Below, one piece after another: positions 16,841 through 27,530 of a DNA stretch of 64,000 bases. The notes beneath the pieces are model-generated. The model was not told the DNA's origin. It saw only the letters and a list, made by a program, of their open reading frames with translations, and made no database searches. This DNA is from Acinetobacter pecorum. GTDB taxonomy: Bacteria; Pseudomonadota; Gammaproteobacteria; Pseudomonadales; Moraxellaceae. The stretch spans positions 1-64,000 of the forward strand of contig NZ_JACSPT010000018.1 of NCBI RefSeq assembly GCF_014837015.1. The letters run 5' to 3'. A program made the translations under genes and the position numbers. Within the stretch, counting starts at the first letter, position 1, and each line of letters starts with the position of its first letter.

Positions 16841-18115
16841 GTGAGCTTTGATCTAAGTGTAATTCCCCATAAAAATATCATTCTGGCCGTCACTGGCGGC
16901 ATTGCCGCCTATAAAAGTGCGATTTTGGTCCGCCGTTTGAAAGATGCCGGCTTTGATGTGCGAGTGGTAATGACCCATGGTGCACAGGCTTTTATTACAC
17001 CTTTGACCTTCCAGGCCTTATCGGGCAATCCCGTGCATACCGAATTACTGGATCCTGAAGCAGAAGCCGGAATGGGGCATATCGAGCTGGCGCGCTGGGC
17101 TGACCTGTTGCTGGTAGCACCAGCCAGTTGTGACACCTTGGCAAAATTTGCCGCAGGCCTGGCTGATGATCTGCTCAGTACTTTATATCTGGCAACAAAA
17201 GCACCGGTCTGGGTGGCACCTGCCATGAACCAGCAAATGTGGGCGGCGAAAGCAACGCAGCGCAATCTTGCGACACTGATTGAAGATGGTGTGCATGTGA
17301 TCATGCCGGACGCGGGTTCGCAGGCTTGTGGGGATGTAGGTTTGGGCCGGATGCCTGAGCCGGAAGATTTAGCGCATCAGGTGACTGAATATTTTCATAA
17401 AGCCCAACGTGCGATTGCGGAAAAATTTGGCTTGCTTGCGGGTAAACAAGTCACGATTACTGCGGGTCCAACTCGAGAAGCAATTGATCCAGTGCGCTAT
17501 ATTTCCAATCACAGTACCGGGAAAATGGGCTTTGCACTGGCTGCAGCCTGTTATGCAGCAGGAGCCAATGTGACCCTGATTGCAGGGCCGGTCAGTCTGG
17601 ATACTCCGAATGGCGTAAAACGTAAAAATGTCTCTTCTGCCGTGCAAATGCTAAATGAAAGTATGCACATGCTGGAGCAGGGCTGTGACATTTTTATTGC
17701 GACCGCTGCGGTAGCAGATTATCGTGTGGCACAGGTTGCCGAACATAAAATCAAGAAAGCCGGGGATGAGCTGAATGTGGCGCTGGTCAAAAATCCGGAT
17801 ATTGTTGCCACTATAGCCCAACAGGAAAAACGTCCGTTTATGGTCGGTTTTGCTGCAGAAACCCGCAATATTGAAGAATATGCTGCCGGAAAGCTGGTGG
17901 CTAAAAAGCTGGATATGATTGCCTGCAATGACGTTTCACGTGCTGATATCGGTTTTGCTTCAGATGAAAATGCCATGACGGTATTTTTTGCCGAGCATTA
18001 CCAGCTGGAAAAACGTGATCTGGAAAAAGCCTCCAAGCAGGAAATTGCCCAGCAGCTGGTTGAAGCGATTCATGATGCCCTGCATCACGATCCCCTGGCA
18101 GAAGATGATTTCTAG
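16841..18115 (+). CDS. coaBC: Bifunctional phosphopantothenoylcysteine decarboxylase/synthetase CoaBC
   Basis: 424 residues. The N-terminal flavoprotein CoaC (about 1-190) has ILAVTGGIAAYKS, the PASCDTLAKFAAGLADDLL region and APAMNQQMW. The CoaB synthetase (about 200-405) has ITAGPTREAIDPVRYISN and HSTGKMGFALA. It makes 4'-phosphopantetheine from 4'-phosphopantothenate, cysteine and CTP for coenzyme A. The start is GTG at 16841 with AAGGTAA about a dozen bases upstream; no nearer ATG suits the N-terminal strand. In many bacteria radC and coaBC are divergent neighbours, as here. Confidence 0.96.
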   Translation: MSFDLSVIPHKNIILAVTGGIAAYKSAILVRRLKDAGFDVRVVMTHGAQAFITPLTFQALSGNPVHTELLDPEAEAGMGHIELARWADLLLVAPASCDTLAKFAAGLADDLLSTLYLATKAPVWVAPAMNQQMWAAKATQRNLATLIEDGVHVIMPDAGSQACGDVGLGRMPEPEDLAHQVTEYFHKAQRAIAEKFGLLAGKQVTITAGPTREAIDPVRYISNHSTGKMGFALAAACYAAGANVTLIAGPVSLDTPNGVKRKNVSSAVQMLNESMHMLEQGCDIFIATAAVADYRVAQVAEHKIKKAGDELNVALVKNPDIVATIAQQEKRPFMVGFAAETRNIEEYAAGKLVAKKLDMIACNDVSRADIGFASDENAMTVFFAEHYQLEKRDLEKASKQEIAQQLVEAIHDALHHDPLAEDDF

Positions 18116-18133
18116 ACTGAATCAATATGAGAA

Positions 18134-18172
18134 AACTAAAAAAGCCCTGAGATGAACAGGGCTTTTTTAGTT
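18134..18172. terminator. Strong terminator after coaBC
   Basis: AACTAAAAAAGCCCTG (18134-18149) and CAGGGCTTTTTTAGTT are complementary over 16 bases with a 7-base loop, and a T run lies inside the right arm. It serves the plus strand. Confidence 0.93.
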
Positions 18173-18348
18173 TATGTCCACTATCTAGTTAAATATCATC
18201 AAATTGGCTTCAAAATAGGCTGACTTTATAGACCAAGGATTTATATATTGTTTTATGGGAAAAAGTATAAAATAGATCACAGAATAAACCAAAGATAAAA
18301 AATGTGACACAGATAGAATGTAGTGGGAAACAACAAGGAGGGGGCGAT

Positions 18349-18861
18349 ATGAAAAAAATCATGATGTTATGGATGATCGCCTGCTTGGCCGGATGCAGTT
18401 ACTTTGTATCAATTGATGAACTGGCCAGAAATATTCAGGAACAGATACAGCAGGAATTTAATGCTAATCCTGACTATCAGCATTATCGTCTCACTGTGCT
18501 GAATGTAAAAATTGTCCATCGCCAAGGCAATGAGTTTGAGGCAGTTTCACAACTGAACTATCAGGGGCATGAATATCCCGTCAATGTCAAAATTATCAAG
18601 GTTAATGGCGGCTATAGCTGGTCCATTGAAGATGATGCTTTTGCCTTCATTGATGAAATCGAAATTGAAAAATATCGCCAGCAGTTAGATCGTGAACTGG
18701 AGCAACTGTCTGCATCTCTAGACGATCTGGAATCTGTAGAAGAACCGGTAAGAGTTGAACTGAGCTTAAATATACGTCCAGCAATAGAACCTGTGGTACA
18801 GGCAGCCTCTTATGATGAGGAGCCGATCCCCGTTGGTAATATTACGGCGTATACGCACTGA
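18349..18861 (+). CDS. Hypothetical lipoprotein, 170 residues
   Basis: Start at the ATG at 18349, which follows a very strong AAGGAGGGGG site; the GTG at 18304 is unlikely. The signal ends in lipobox CLAGC with Cys16 acylated. The mature part has a region (about 45-110) of alternating strands rich in Val and Tyr (HYRLTVLNVKIVHRQGNEF, GYSWSIEDDAFAFIDEIE) and an acidic helical segment with repeated Leu/Glu (RQQLDRELEQLSASLDDLE). I do not recognise a family; the strand part looks like a small lipid- or protein-binding sandwich. The gene is alone, between two terminators. Confidence 0.7.
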   Translation: MKKIMMLWMIACLAGCSYFVSIDELARNIQEQIQQEFNANPDYQHYRLTVLNVKIVHRQGNEFEAVSQLNYQGHEYPVNVKIIKVNGGYSWSIEDDAFAFIDEIEIEKYRQQLDRELEQLSASLDDLESVEEPVRVELSLNIRPAIEPVVQAASYDEEPIPVGNITAYTH

Positions 18862-18880
18862 TCAATGCGTCATCTTTATA

Positions 18881-18913
18881 AAAAAGCACCGATAACCGGT
18901 GCTTTCTGTTTTT
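18881..18913. terminator. Terminator between the lipoprotein gene and dusA
   Basis: AAAGCACCG (18883-18891) pairs with CGGTGCTTT (18897-18905), with a short loop, a T-rich stretch on the right and A-rich on the left. Both converging genes can use it. Confidence 0.88.
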
Positions 18914-19937
18914 AAGATTCAACCTGCTGATGTTCACGTACGTAATCTTCAGTACGCTGCATCGCTTCCTGAATATTAAACAGGGCAGTTTCTACATCTT
19001 TCAAGGTTTTTGCATTCCCACCGCTTAACGCCTGACGCCATTTGCGTGCGCCTGGCAAATTCTGGAACAGGCCTAAAATATGACGGGTAATAATGGATAA
19101 AGGTGCACCTTCTGCCATACGCTGGGCAATATAAGGCAACATCTGCTGCATAATGTCAAAACGGTCTGGTGTATCCAGATTCCACAATTGTCCCAGTTCT
19201 GCCAGCAAATAAGGATTGTGATAAGCTTCACGGCCAATCATCACGCCATCAACATGTTTGAGGTGTTCCTGCGTCTCGGCATAGGTTTTAATTCCGCCGT
19301 TGATCTCGATAAGCAGATCAGGACGATCCTGTTTTAAACGGTAGACATCTTCATAGCGCAGTGGCGGCACATCACGGTTTTCTTTGGGCGACAGACCTTT
19401 TAATAAGGCAATGCGTGCATGCACGATAAAATTGTTGCAGCCGGTTTTGGCCACAGTATCGACAAAATGTAGCATCTCTTCATAAGATTGCATGTCATCA
19501 ATCCCGATCCGGTGTTTCACCGTTACTGGAATATCCACTGCATGACGCATGGCATCAATACATTCTGCCACTAGATCAGGTTCTGCCATTAGACAGGCAC
19601 CAATTTTATTATTCTGTACCCGATCACTCGGACAACCTACATTTAAATTAATTTCGTTATAACCCCAATCTTGGGCCATTTTGCTGCAGGTTGCCAAGTC
19701 TTGCGGATTTGAGCCACCTAGCTGTAAAACGATCGGATGTTCTTCCTGATTGAAATCCAGGTGTCGTTTGGCATCACCATGAATGATGGCACCCGTTGTC
19801 ACCATTTCAGTGTACATAATGATATTCGGGTTAAACAGACGGGCAAAGAAACGATAGTCCTTGGTCGTCCAGTCCATCATAGGTGCAACACTGATTCGTG
19901 GAGATTGAGCAGTTTCAATGGGGTTGGTGAGAGTCAT
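18912..19937 (-). CDS. dusA: tRNA-dihydrouridine(20/20a) synthase DusA
   Basis: 341 residues. The FMN TIM barrel starts ISVAPMMDWTTKDYRFFAR, a DusA-type N terminus. The catalytic Cys lies in NLNVGCPSDRVQNN, the FMN phosphate site in INGGIKTY and GVMIGREAYHNPYLL, and HARIALLKGLSPKENR is the DusA-specific loop. It reduces U20 and U20a in the D loop of tRNAs with NADPH. It is a single gene; the stretch upstream contains only a hairpin. Confidence 0.96.
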   Translation of the reverse strand: MTLTNPIETAQSPRISVAPMMDWTTKDYRFFARLFNPNIIMYTEMVTTGAIIHGDAKRHLDFNQEEHPIVLQLGGSNPQDLATCSKMAQDWGYNEINLNVGCPSDRVQNNKIGACLMAEPDLVAECIDAMRHAVDIPVTVKHRIGIDDMQSYEEMLHFVDTVAKTGCNNFIVHARIALLKGLSPKENRDVPPLRYEDVYRLKQDRPDLLIEINGGIKTYAETQEHLKHVDGVMIGREAYHNPYLLAELGQLWNLDTPDRFDIMQQMLPYIAQRMAEGAPLSIITRHILGLFQNLPGARKWRQALSGGNAKTLKDVETALFNIQEAMQRTEDYVREHQQVES

Positions 19938-20404
19938 TAAAAAATCATGCCTTTAATCATGTTGGTGCAATCTGCGAAAATCTATATTTAGCCAGAGTAC
20001 GCAATTTGCATTTAGCGCCAAATTTTACACCATAATGAAAAAATAATTCATGTTATAAATTGATCAAGAAGGTTGCGGCTAAAAAGAGCATTGAAAGGTG
20101 CGGGTTTAAAACCATGACAATATTGGAATGAATCGGAAACGAAGTCTTTTTTAGAGAAAAACAAGAAAGTAAACAGATTTGGCCTGCTCAGTCTATAAAT
20201 ATAGAAAAATAGGAAAAGCCAGTATCATGATGAAGCCCTAAAAGATCAGTGAGCTCTTTTAGGGCAGAGGTGAAATCTTGACTTTGCTAATTTATATTCA
20301 TACTGTTCGTACTTAACAGGAATGATCAGCTATTCATTAAAAAAGAAATCTGCCAAGGTAAGGGGAATAAACCCAGATATGGCTTCAGTTCCTTCATTTG
20401 AATA
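19938..20404. other. Gene-free gap between dusA and aspD
   Basis: 467 bases with no credible gene. It contains a perfect hairpin: GCCCTAAAAGA (20235-20245) and TCTTTTAGGGC (20255-20265) with a 9-base loop. Neither side has a clear T run, so it is not a standard terminator, although it lies downstream of aspD on the minus strand and could stabilise the 3' end of that transcript. Confidence 0.6.
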
Positions 20405-22021
<1,617 letters not shown>

Positions 22022-22060
22022 TTATGATGAATCAGACAAAATTGAAATTTGTGGATGTCG

Positions 22061-23746
22061 TTAAGCCAGACCCACAATGAGTGGACCAAGCAAGGTTAAA
22101 AACACATTGGCTAAGGCATAAGTAATGGCAAATGGAACTGTTGGAATCGAGTTTCCGGCTTTGTCCAAGACAACACCAAAAGCGGGGTTGGCACTTCGGG
22201 CACCTGATAATGCTCCGGCCATCACTGCAACGTTGTCATAACGCAGGACATAGCGTGCAAAAAGCATGGAGAGAATGAGTGGGACGACTGTTACCACTAC
22301 GCCAATCAGAAAGAGGGATAGGCCACTTTGTTTAATCGTCTGAAAGGCTTGTAAGCCGGATTGCAGACCTACGGCTGCCACGAAACCGGCCAGACCTAAA
22401 TCTTTGAGGAGTTGAGATGCAGCCAGAGGCATGTTGCCACGTACCTGATTGCGGCTATGCAGCCAGCCAAAGAATAAACCTGATAAAAGTGCTCCCCCAC
22501 CTGCACCTAGCGTTAACGGCATGTTGCTAATACGAATGACAATTAAGCCAATTAACAGACCAACAACTAAACCTATGCCATGGAAGACCCAATCTGTTTT
22601 TATACTTTGGGATATGGCTCGACCGCCTTCTTTGACCATCCGATCAAGATCATTTTTTGTACCATAGACAGTAATGACATCTCCTTTATGAAGAACAGTA
22701 TTATCATCCATGGGTACTGATTCATTATTTCTTTTAATTCCAAGTACATAAATACCATGTTTTAGATATTCTGGGGTGTTGGCCCTCACATCTCCTAGGG
22801 TACGATTAATGTATTTGGAGTTTCTGAGAATCATATCCGTGGTAGACATGACTATTTCCATGCCTTCAGAGGACTCGAGCTCAGTTCCGATATGTTGAGC
22901 AATTGAAACCACACTGCTTCTACGACCAATCACCAGAATAATATCATCTGTCTCGAGCTTGGTTTCTAGAGAGGAATCAATAAATTGAGTGCCGCGTTTA
23001 ACCCGTTCAATTGTAATGTTGGGTATTTTTGACTGAAGCTCTGAAATTGTTTGTCCTGAGGCCTGCTGAACTCTATAAATACGCCCAACAATTTCAGGCA
23101 TAGCAAGTTCTTGCCCAGGCGCCAGTTGAAAGGCGCCTTTTAGTTGTTCAGCTTGTGCCTTGAGCGCATCATCACGAATACCACGACCCATAAATTTTGG
23201 TACGATACTCGCACAGATAATAATGGCACCGAGTGAACCGAAAATATAGGTTACTGCATATCCAATCGCGACATTGGCTTGAAGCCTCTGGATCTCCGCG
23301 GCAGGTAAGTCTAGGCGGGAAATCGCATCGCCTGCTGTACCAATAATTGCCGATTGGGTCATTCCGCCTGCTGCCAGTCCTGCTGCCATTCCTTTGTCCA
23401 GCTGGAATATTTTTGCCATGATGAGCACGGTAGCCAGTCCGCAAACTGCCATAAATACCGCTAATAGAATTTCTTTAAGTGATTTGGGGCCCAGCGATTT
23501 GAAAAATTGGGGACCACTTTCGAAACCTACTGCATAAATAAACAGTGCAAAGAGGATGGCCTTAACGCCATTGTCGACGGGTACACCAATAAGACTAAGC
23601 ACAACAGCGGCTAACAATGAGCCAGCAACACCGCCGAGCTGGAATTTGCCAAATTGAAATTTTCCAATCCAAAAGCCTATTGCCAAAGATAAAAACAATA
23701 GAATTTCAGGGCTATGTTTTAATTCACCTTGTATCCATTCAATCAT
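22061..23746 (-). CDS. aspT: Aspartate:alanine antiporter AspT
   Basis: 561 residues. Several membrane helices (about 1-165) with LLFLSLAIGFWIGKF and GGVAGSLLAAVVLS are followed by a cytoplasmic region (about 195-375) holding two TrkA-C-like domains, then a second membrane half (about 380-561) with NPAFGVVLDKAGN near the end. This is the aspartate-alanine exchanger architecture. It swaps aspartate in for alanine out, and with AspD this gives net proton consumption and a membrane potential. It is the first gene of the pair. The upstream region is extremely A+T-rich and its Shine-Dalgarno site is poor. Confidence 0.92.
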   Translation of the reverse strand: MIEWIQGELKHSPEILLFLSLAIGFWIGKFQFGKFQLGGVAGSLLAAVVLSLIGVPVDNGVKAILFALFIYAVGFESGPQFFKSLGPKSLKEILLAVFMAVCGLATVLIMAKIFQLDKGMAAGLAAGGMTQSAIIGTAGDAISRLDLPAAEIQRLQANVAIGYAVTYIFGSLGAIIICASIVPKFMGRGIRDDALKAQAEQLKGAFQLAPGQELAMPEIVGRIYRVQQASGQTISELQSKIPNITIERVKRGTQFIDSSLETKLETDDIILVIGRRSSVVSIAQHIGTELESSEGMEIVMSTTDMILRNSKYINRTLGDVRANTPEYLKHGIYVLGIKRNNESVPMDDNTVLHKGDVITVYGTKNDLDRMVKEGGRAISQSIKTDWVFHGIGLVVGLLIGLIVIRISNMPLTLGAGGGALLSGLFFGWLHSRNQVRGNMPLAASQLLKDLGLAGFVAAVGLQSGLQAFQTIKQSGLSLFLIGVVVTVVPLILSMLFARYVLRYDNVAVMAGALSGARSANPAFGVVLDKAGNSIPTVPFAITYALANVFLTLLGPLIVGLA

Positions 23747-24697
23747 TTTATAGACTCACTGTTATTATTTAATCTATTTTTAAATTGAGTTTTGATTTTC
23801 ACTTTATAAAAATACTATGTTGGATTTAAATAATGCAAATAAGTGTATTTTTTCTAGATTTTATATTAATCAAATGCTTAGTATTTTATATATATATTTA
23901 AAATCCGTTTTTTATATTGAATTACATTTTGGAACAAAATATGATTTTTATTTAAGTCTATATTTTATTTAATGAAAATATTATTTTATTTAAACTTGGT
24001 TTTATTTAATTGTTTTAAGATATTGTAATTAATAATCTTTTTTGGAGGGCGTTTTAGGGTCAATATGTTAGTTTTCACATATTAAAAGGTAATTGTTACT
24101 ATATATTTAATCCTGAATTTATTCAGAATTTAAAAATAATTTATTTTTAATGAAAATTAACTTAAATATTCATTAATTTTAATTCTTGGTGTGAGGTGAT
24201 TTTCTTGTATTGGGTTTTAATTTTTATATTAAATTTTGATATATGTTTTTTTATATTATGAGCGTTCATTTTATTGCGACGAAAATAATATAATGAGGGG
24301 TTGAGTTAGATTAATTCCCGAACTATTTATTTTAGATAAGGAACCTTGGGAATATTATCTGAATAAGCCTATAGGGATCTCATGCTCATAAATCAGTTTA
24401 CAGCCTTATTTATTGTTCATTTTCAATACACTTTCCATTCACTCTTTTTCGACAAAAAGGAAAAAACTAATACCTTGGTACCTAGTAGGTCTGGCTGATG
24501 TACTCGTACCGAGTTGCAGATATTAAAAAAAAGAGGGGAGGAAAAATAAAATTAAAAAAACAAGCCCAGTAGAGCGAGCTTCCTGTTGAGCTCTGACAAT
24601 GTCAGCTAAAAATGAAAATAGAATTCCCAGTCATTTCTCAGTGGTATATTTTTATAGTGAGAGAGGAATTAAAAAAACGCTATAAATAAGGAGAACA
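23747..24697. other. A+T-rich gene-free gap between aspT and the HEPN gene
   Basis: 951 bases. The part at about 23,760-24,330 is strikingly A+T-rich, with long runs of T and A and no open frame of note. The right part (about 24,470-24,620) is more balanced. It holds an inverted pair CTTGGTAC / GTACCGAG (about 24,474-24,515) and CTGACAATGTCAG, a short palindrome near 24,595. I see no tRNA, insertion-sequence end or terminator. The left part probably carries the aspT promoter and could bind an H-NS-type silencer, which is an inference from composition only. Confidence 0.5.
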
Positions 24698-24700
24698 ATG

Positions 24701-25345
24701 ATGCTGTTACTGGAGGAAATTTACAAAAGCTATAAAGCACAAAATTCGGCACATTTTAATTTAAGAATTCATCGTGGAGTGGGCTGGTTTAAAAAATCAC
24801 TGGAGCTGGATCGAGATCTGGATTTTAAATTTATCAGTCTGTGGATCAGCTTTCAGTCTATTTATGCAGAGGAAGGCGATCTGATTCAGGGACAAGACAA
24901 GCTATATCAATTTTTAGAAATACTTTGCCAAAATGATACAGAACAGAAAATCGGCCATATTGTCTGGGAAAAATATAGCCAGCCGATTCATTCACTATTA
25001 GATAGCTCATATCTAAATCAAAGCTTTTGGGATTATCGCAATCAAAAAATTAGTCTGGAAAACTGTCAGGCAATACTTGAGAATCAGAAGCAACAAATAC
25101 AGAATGCCTTGCAGGAAAAAAATTCAATTGAAGTTCTAAAGCTGTTATTTCATCGTTTATATACCTTACACCATCAGCTCATGCATGGCGGCATGACTTA
25201 CCAAAGTTCATTGAACCATAAGTCATTCGAGGAAAGCTGCCGAATTCTGGCAGCATTATTGCCAGTTTTTATCTGTATTTTATTGGAAAACGCAAAAACA
25301 CTGGATTTGAATAAGCCCTATTATCCGGCAGCGCAAGTCAGCTAA
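24701..25345 (+). CDS. HEPN-family protein with altered active motif
   Basis: 214 residues from the second of two adjacent ATGs (24698, 24701); AAGGAG at 24688-24693 is better spaced for the second. The N-terminal segment RGVGWFKKSLELD followed by FKFISLWISFQSIYAEE, and the C-terminal RLYTLHHQLMHGGMTYQSS, RILAALLPVFICILLE and PYYP, match from memory a family of stand-alone HEPN proteins. In those the second block reads RNQLxHGG. Here Arg-Asn is replaced by His158-His159 (numbered from the first ATG), while the final His163-Gly-Gly is kept. HEPN proteins are often RNases in toxin and anti-phage systems, but no partner antitoxin is adjacent. Loss of RNase activity, or a variant active site, are both possible. 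Confidence 0.65.
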   Translation: MLLLEEIYKSYKAQNSAHFNLRIHRGVGWFKKSLELDRDLDFKFISLWISFQSIYAEEGDLIQGQDKLYQFLEILCQNDTEQKIGHIVWEKYSQPIHSLLDSSYLNQSFWDYRNQKISLENCQAILENQKQQIQNALQEKNSIEVLKLLFHRLYTLHHQLMHGGMTYQSSLNHKSFEESCRILAALLPVFICILLENAKTLDLNKPYYPAAQVS

Positions 25346-25358
25346 ATAGGATTAAGCA

Positions 25359-26546
25359 TCATGCCAACTTCCGTGCATGATGCCATTGATCTAACAGAGT
25401 GAATAAGGCAGCACATAGAGCCAGCCCGAGCCCTGCCATACAGGTCATGCTCCATCCACCATGATGCCAGGCATATACGCCTAAGGCCGAACCACAAGCT
25501 CCCCCAATAAAGTACAAAGTCATGTAGAGTGAGTTCACCCGTGATTTGGCATCTGGGCGCAGGCGAAAAATCACGTTCTGGTTACAGCTATGAGTAATTG
25601 CAAGTCCCAGATTTATCAGCCCATAACCCAAGATATAACTCAGCAAGGACACTGCACCAAAATACAGGAAGAGCCAGCTTCCAATCAGGATAAAGCAGCC
25701 GGTCCAGCTGAGTATTTTGATATGGCCACGATCGGCCCATTTGCCAATAAACTGCGTAGAAAGCGCGCCAAATACACCCACCAGAGTGACCAGTCCGACC
25801 ATAACATCAGAAAGCTGAAAAGGTTCCTGGGTCAATAGCAGGGCGATGGTCGAGAACAACATGCTCATGGCAGCAAATGCACACGCACCTGTAAGTGAAC
25901 GCAAAACCAGACGCGGCTCCTGCTTGAGTAATGCTGCCATGGATTTAAAAATTGCGGCATAGCTGATTCTCAGACGTGGCAAGCTCGGTAACTTTCCTTT
26001 TAGGTAAAAGCTTAAGGCCAGCATAATTATACCACTGAGGATATAAATCGTTTTCCAGTGAAACAGGTCGGAAAGTAACCCGGCAATACTGGTCGAGAGC
26101 AGAATGCCTACCAGCAAGCCACTCATCAGAAAGCCGACCACTTCTCCAGTTTTTTCCGGTTTGACCGCCATCGTAGCCAAGGGGATTAGAATCTGCGCCG
26201 CGACAGAAAACAGCCCTGCAATGATGGTACCGATCCAGAGCATTGGCAGATTCACTGCACTGGCACAAATAAATAATCCTGCTGCCGCACCCAGCATGAG
26301 AAAGGGGATCAGTTTGGTTTTATTTAACATGTCGCCCAAAGGCACAATAAACAGTAACCCCAAGGCATAAGAAATTTGAGCAAAGGTCACAGTGAGTGCC
26401 ACTTGTGATTCAGGTACCTGATAATACTGCTGAATCGATGAAATCAGGGGCTGGGAATAATAGTTAGCGCCGGCACATAAACCGCATGCAATCGCCATCA
26501 GCCATAATAAGGGCTTGTTTTGACTGATATCGAGAGGCGTGTTCAT
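25359..26546 (-). CDS. MFS transporter (DHA1-type, YnfM/YgaY-like)
   Basis: 395 residues, about 12 membrane helices in two halves with a central loop near 190-210. The N-terminal GANYYSQPLISSIQ and the loop-2/3 segment GDMLNKTKLIPFL are typical of this drug-efflux-like branch. GKWADRGHIKILSW is the matching loop in the second half. The substrate cannot be told from sequence. AAGG precedes the ATG by about nine bases. It converges with the HEPN gene, with 13 bases between the stop codons and no clear terminator. Confidence 0.85.
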   Translation of the reverse strand: MNTPLDISQNKPLLWLMAIACGLCAGANYYSQPLISSIQQYYQVPESQVALTVTFAQISYALGLLFIVPLGDMLNKTKLIPFLMLGAAAGLFICASAVNLPMLWIGTIIAGLFSVAAQILIPLATMAVKPEKTGEVVGFLMSGLLVGILLSTSIAGLLSDLFHWKTIYILSGIIMLALSFYLKGKLPSLPRLRISYAAIFKSMAALLKQEPRLVLRSLTGACAFAAMSMLFSTIALLLTQEPFQLSDVMVGLVTLVGVFGALSTQFIGKWADRGHIKILSWTGCFILIGSWLFLYFGAVSLLSYILGYGLINLGLAITHSCNQNVIFRLRPDAKSRVNSLYMTLYFIGGACGSALGVYAWHHGGWSMTCMAGLGLALCAALFTLLDQWHHARKLA

Positions 26547-27530
26547 AGGGTTAACCTTGTATTTAAGCTGGAAGAATTTAAATGAAAAAAGAATAATGTA
26601 GAAATTGAAGGCACTATAGGTCAGAAGTTATTACTTTAAAAGTAAAGAAATATTGTCATTATGAAAAATTGCCAGAGTTCAGGCAGATTAAGTAAAGGCT
26701 AGCAAGCTCACCTCGAAAATATGAGTGAATAGTTATGGAGTTTTTTAGCTTTTAATAAGAGAGCTGCTTCATTAAGACGCACCTCGGTGCAGATAAGGGT
26801 AAAAAAGGGGCATGAGGGTGAAAATAGTTGAATATTTACTCTATTTTGTTGCGCAAATATGGTGCAAAACCTGATTTTTCAATGAGTAAGTCAGATCCAT
26901 ACATTAATATAATAAATGGTCCTTAAGGTTTTTTTTGACCCTTTATCTGACGGTTTGAGACTTGAATCTTATAAGTGTTTAAAGATCTGTTTCCAGAACA
27001 TAGCCCAATTTGGTCAGCTAAAAATCTTCTCAACAAACACTATCATTTTATAAAATATGTTTTGAATATCTAAAAAATTATTGTTTCTGCTTAAATATTA
27101 AATCTGTCAGAAAAGTCAAAACTAAAAAAGTGGTTCAGCTCAGGTCCTGCTATGAGTAGTCAGCAGATAAATCAAAAATCTGTACTTGTACCAAAAGATG
27201 CAACGATAATTGTCAGAATGATCAATGTAACAAAATAAATCAGAAATGTGTCTGTCTACCATCCAGTTAAATCTGGGTTGATTATCCAATGGAATGAATA
27301 TCGTTTATAAATTCATCACCTATGAATCTCCAGCAAATGAAATAAATGTGCTATCACAGCGAAATTTTTTATGAATCATCAGTTCAAAATATAGGTATTT
27401 ATTAAATAAATAGTGGGTAGTAATTTCAAACAGTTTGATTAGAATCCAAAAATTCAACAAAAACACATCCTGTGGGGAAACATCGTAAATCACGATGTTT
27501 ACTTAAGAAAAATTAGCTTGAGGGACGCTC
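26547..27530. other. Gene-free gap between the MFS gene and pntAa
   Basis: 984 bases with no convincing gene. Two elements stand out. TTGCGCAAATATGGTGCAA (26849-26867) is an imperfect dyad resembling NtrC sites. AAACATCGT / ACGATGTTT (27478-27500) is a perfect palindrome just before pntAa. A 28-codon open frame at 27152-27238 lacks a ribosome-binding site. The stretch must contain the pnt promoter and probably the MFS promoter, but I cannot place either firmly. No terminator, tRNA or insertion-sequence end is visible. Confidence 0.5.
27478..27500. promoter_or_regulatory. Perfect palindrome upstream of pntAa (operator or leader hairpin)
   Basis: Nine-base arms AAACATCGT (27478-27486) and ACGATGTTT (27492-27500) around a 5-base centre, ending 30 bases before the pntAa ATG. 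It could be an operator for a dimeric regulator or a hairpin in the mRNA leader. There is no T run after it, so it is not a terminator. Confidence 0.6.

Noticed and set aside
24470..24620. Possible insertion-sequence or attachment-site remnant in the A+T-rich gap
   Set aside because: Short inverted pairs are present, but I find no transposase fragment, no target duplication and no tRNA end, so chance is a sufficient explanation.
26840..26900. Possible sigma54 promoter beside the NtrC-like dyad
   Set aside because: No GG-N10-GC spacing with the TGGCAC/TTGC context is present on either strand.
27152..27238. 28-codon open frame in the gap upstream of pntAa
   Set aside because: It has no ribosome-binding site, no recognisable signal or motif, and lies in a stretch where short frames are expected by chance.
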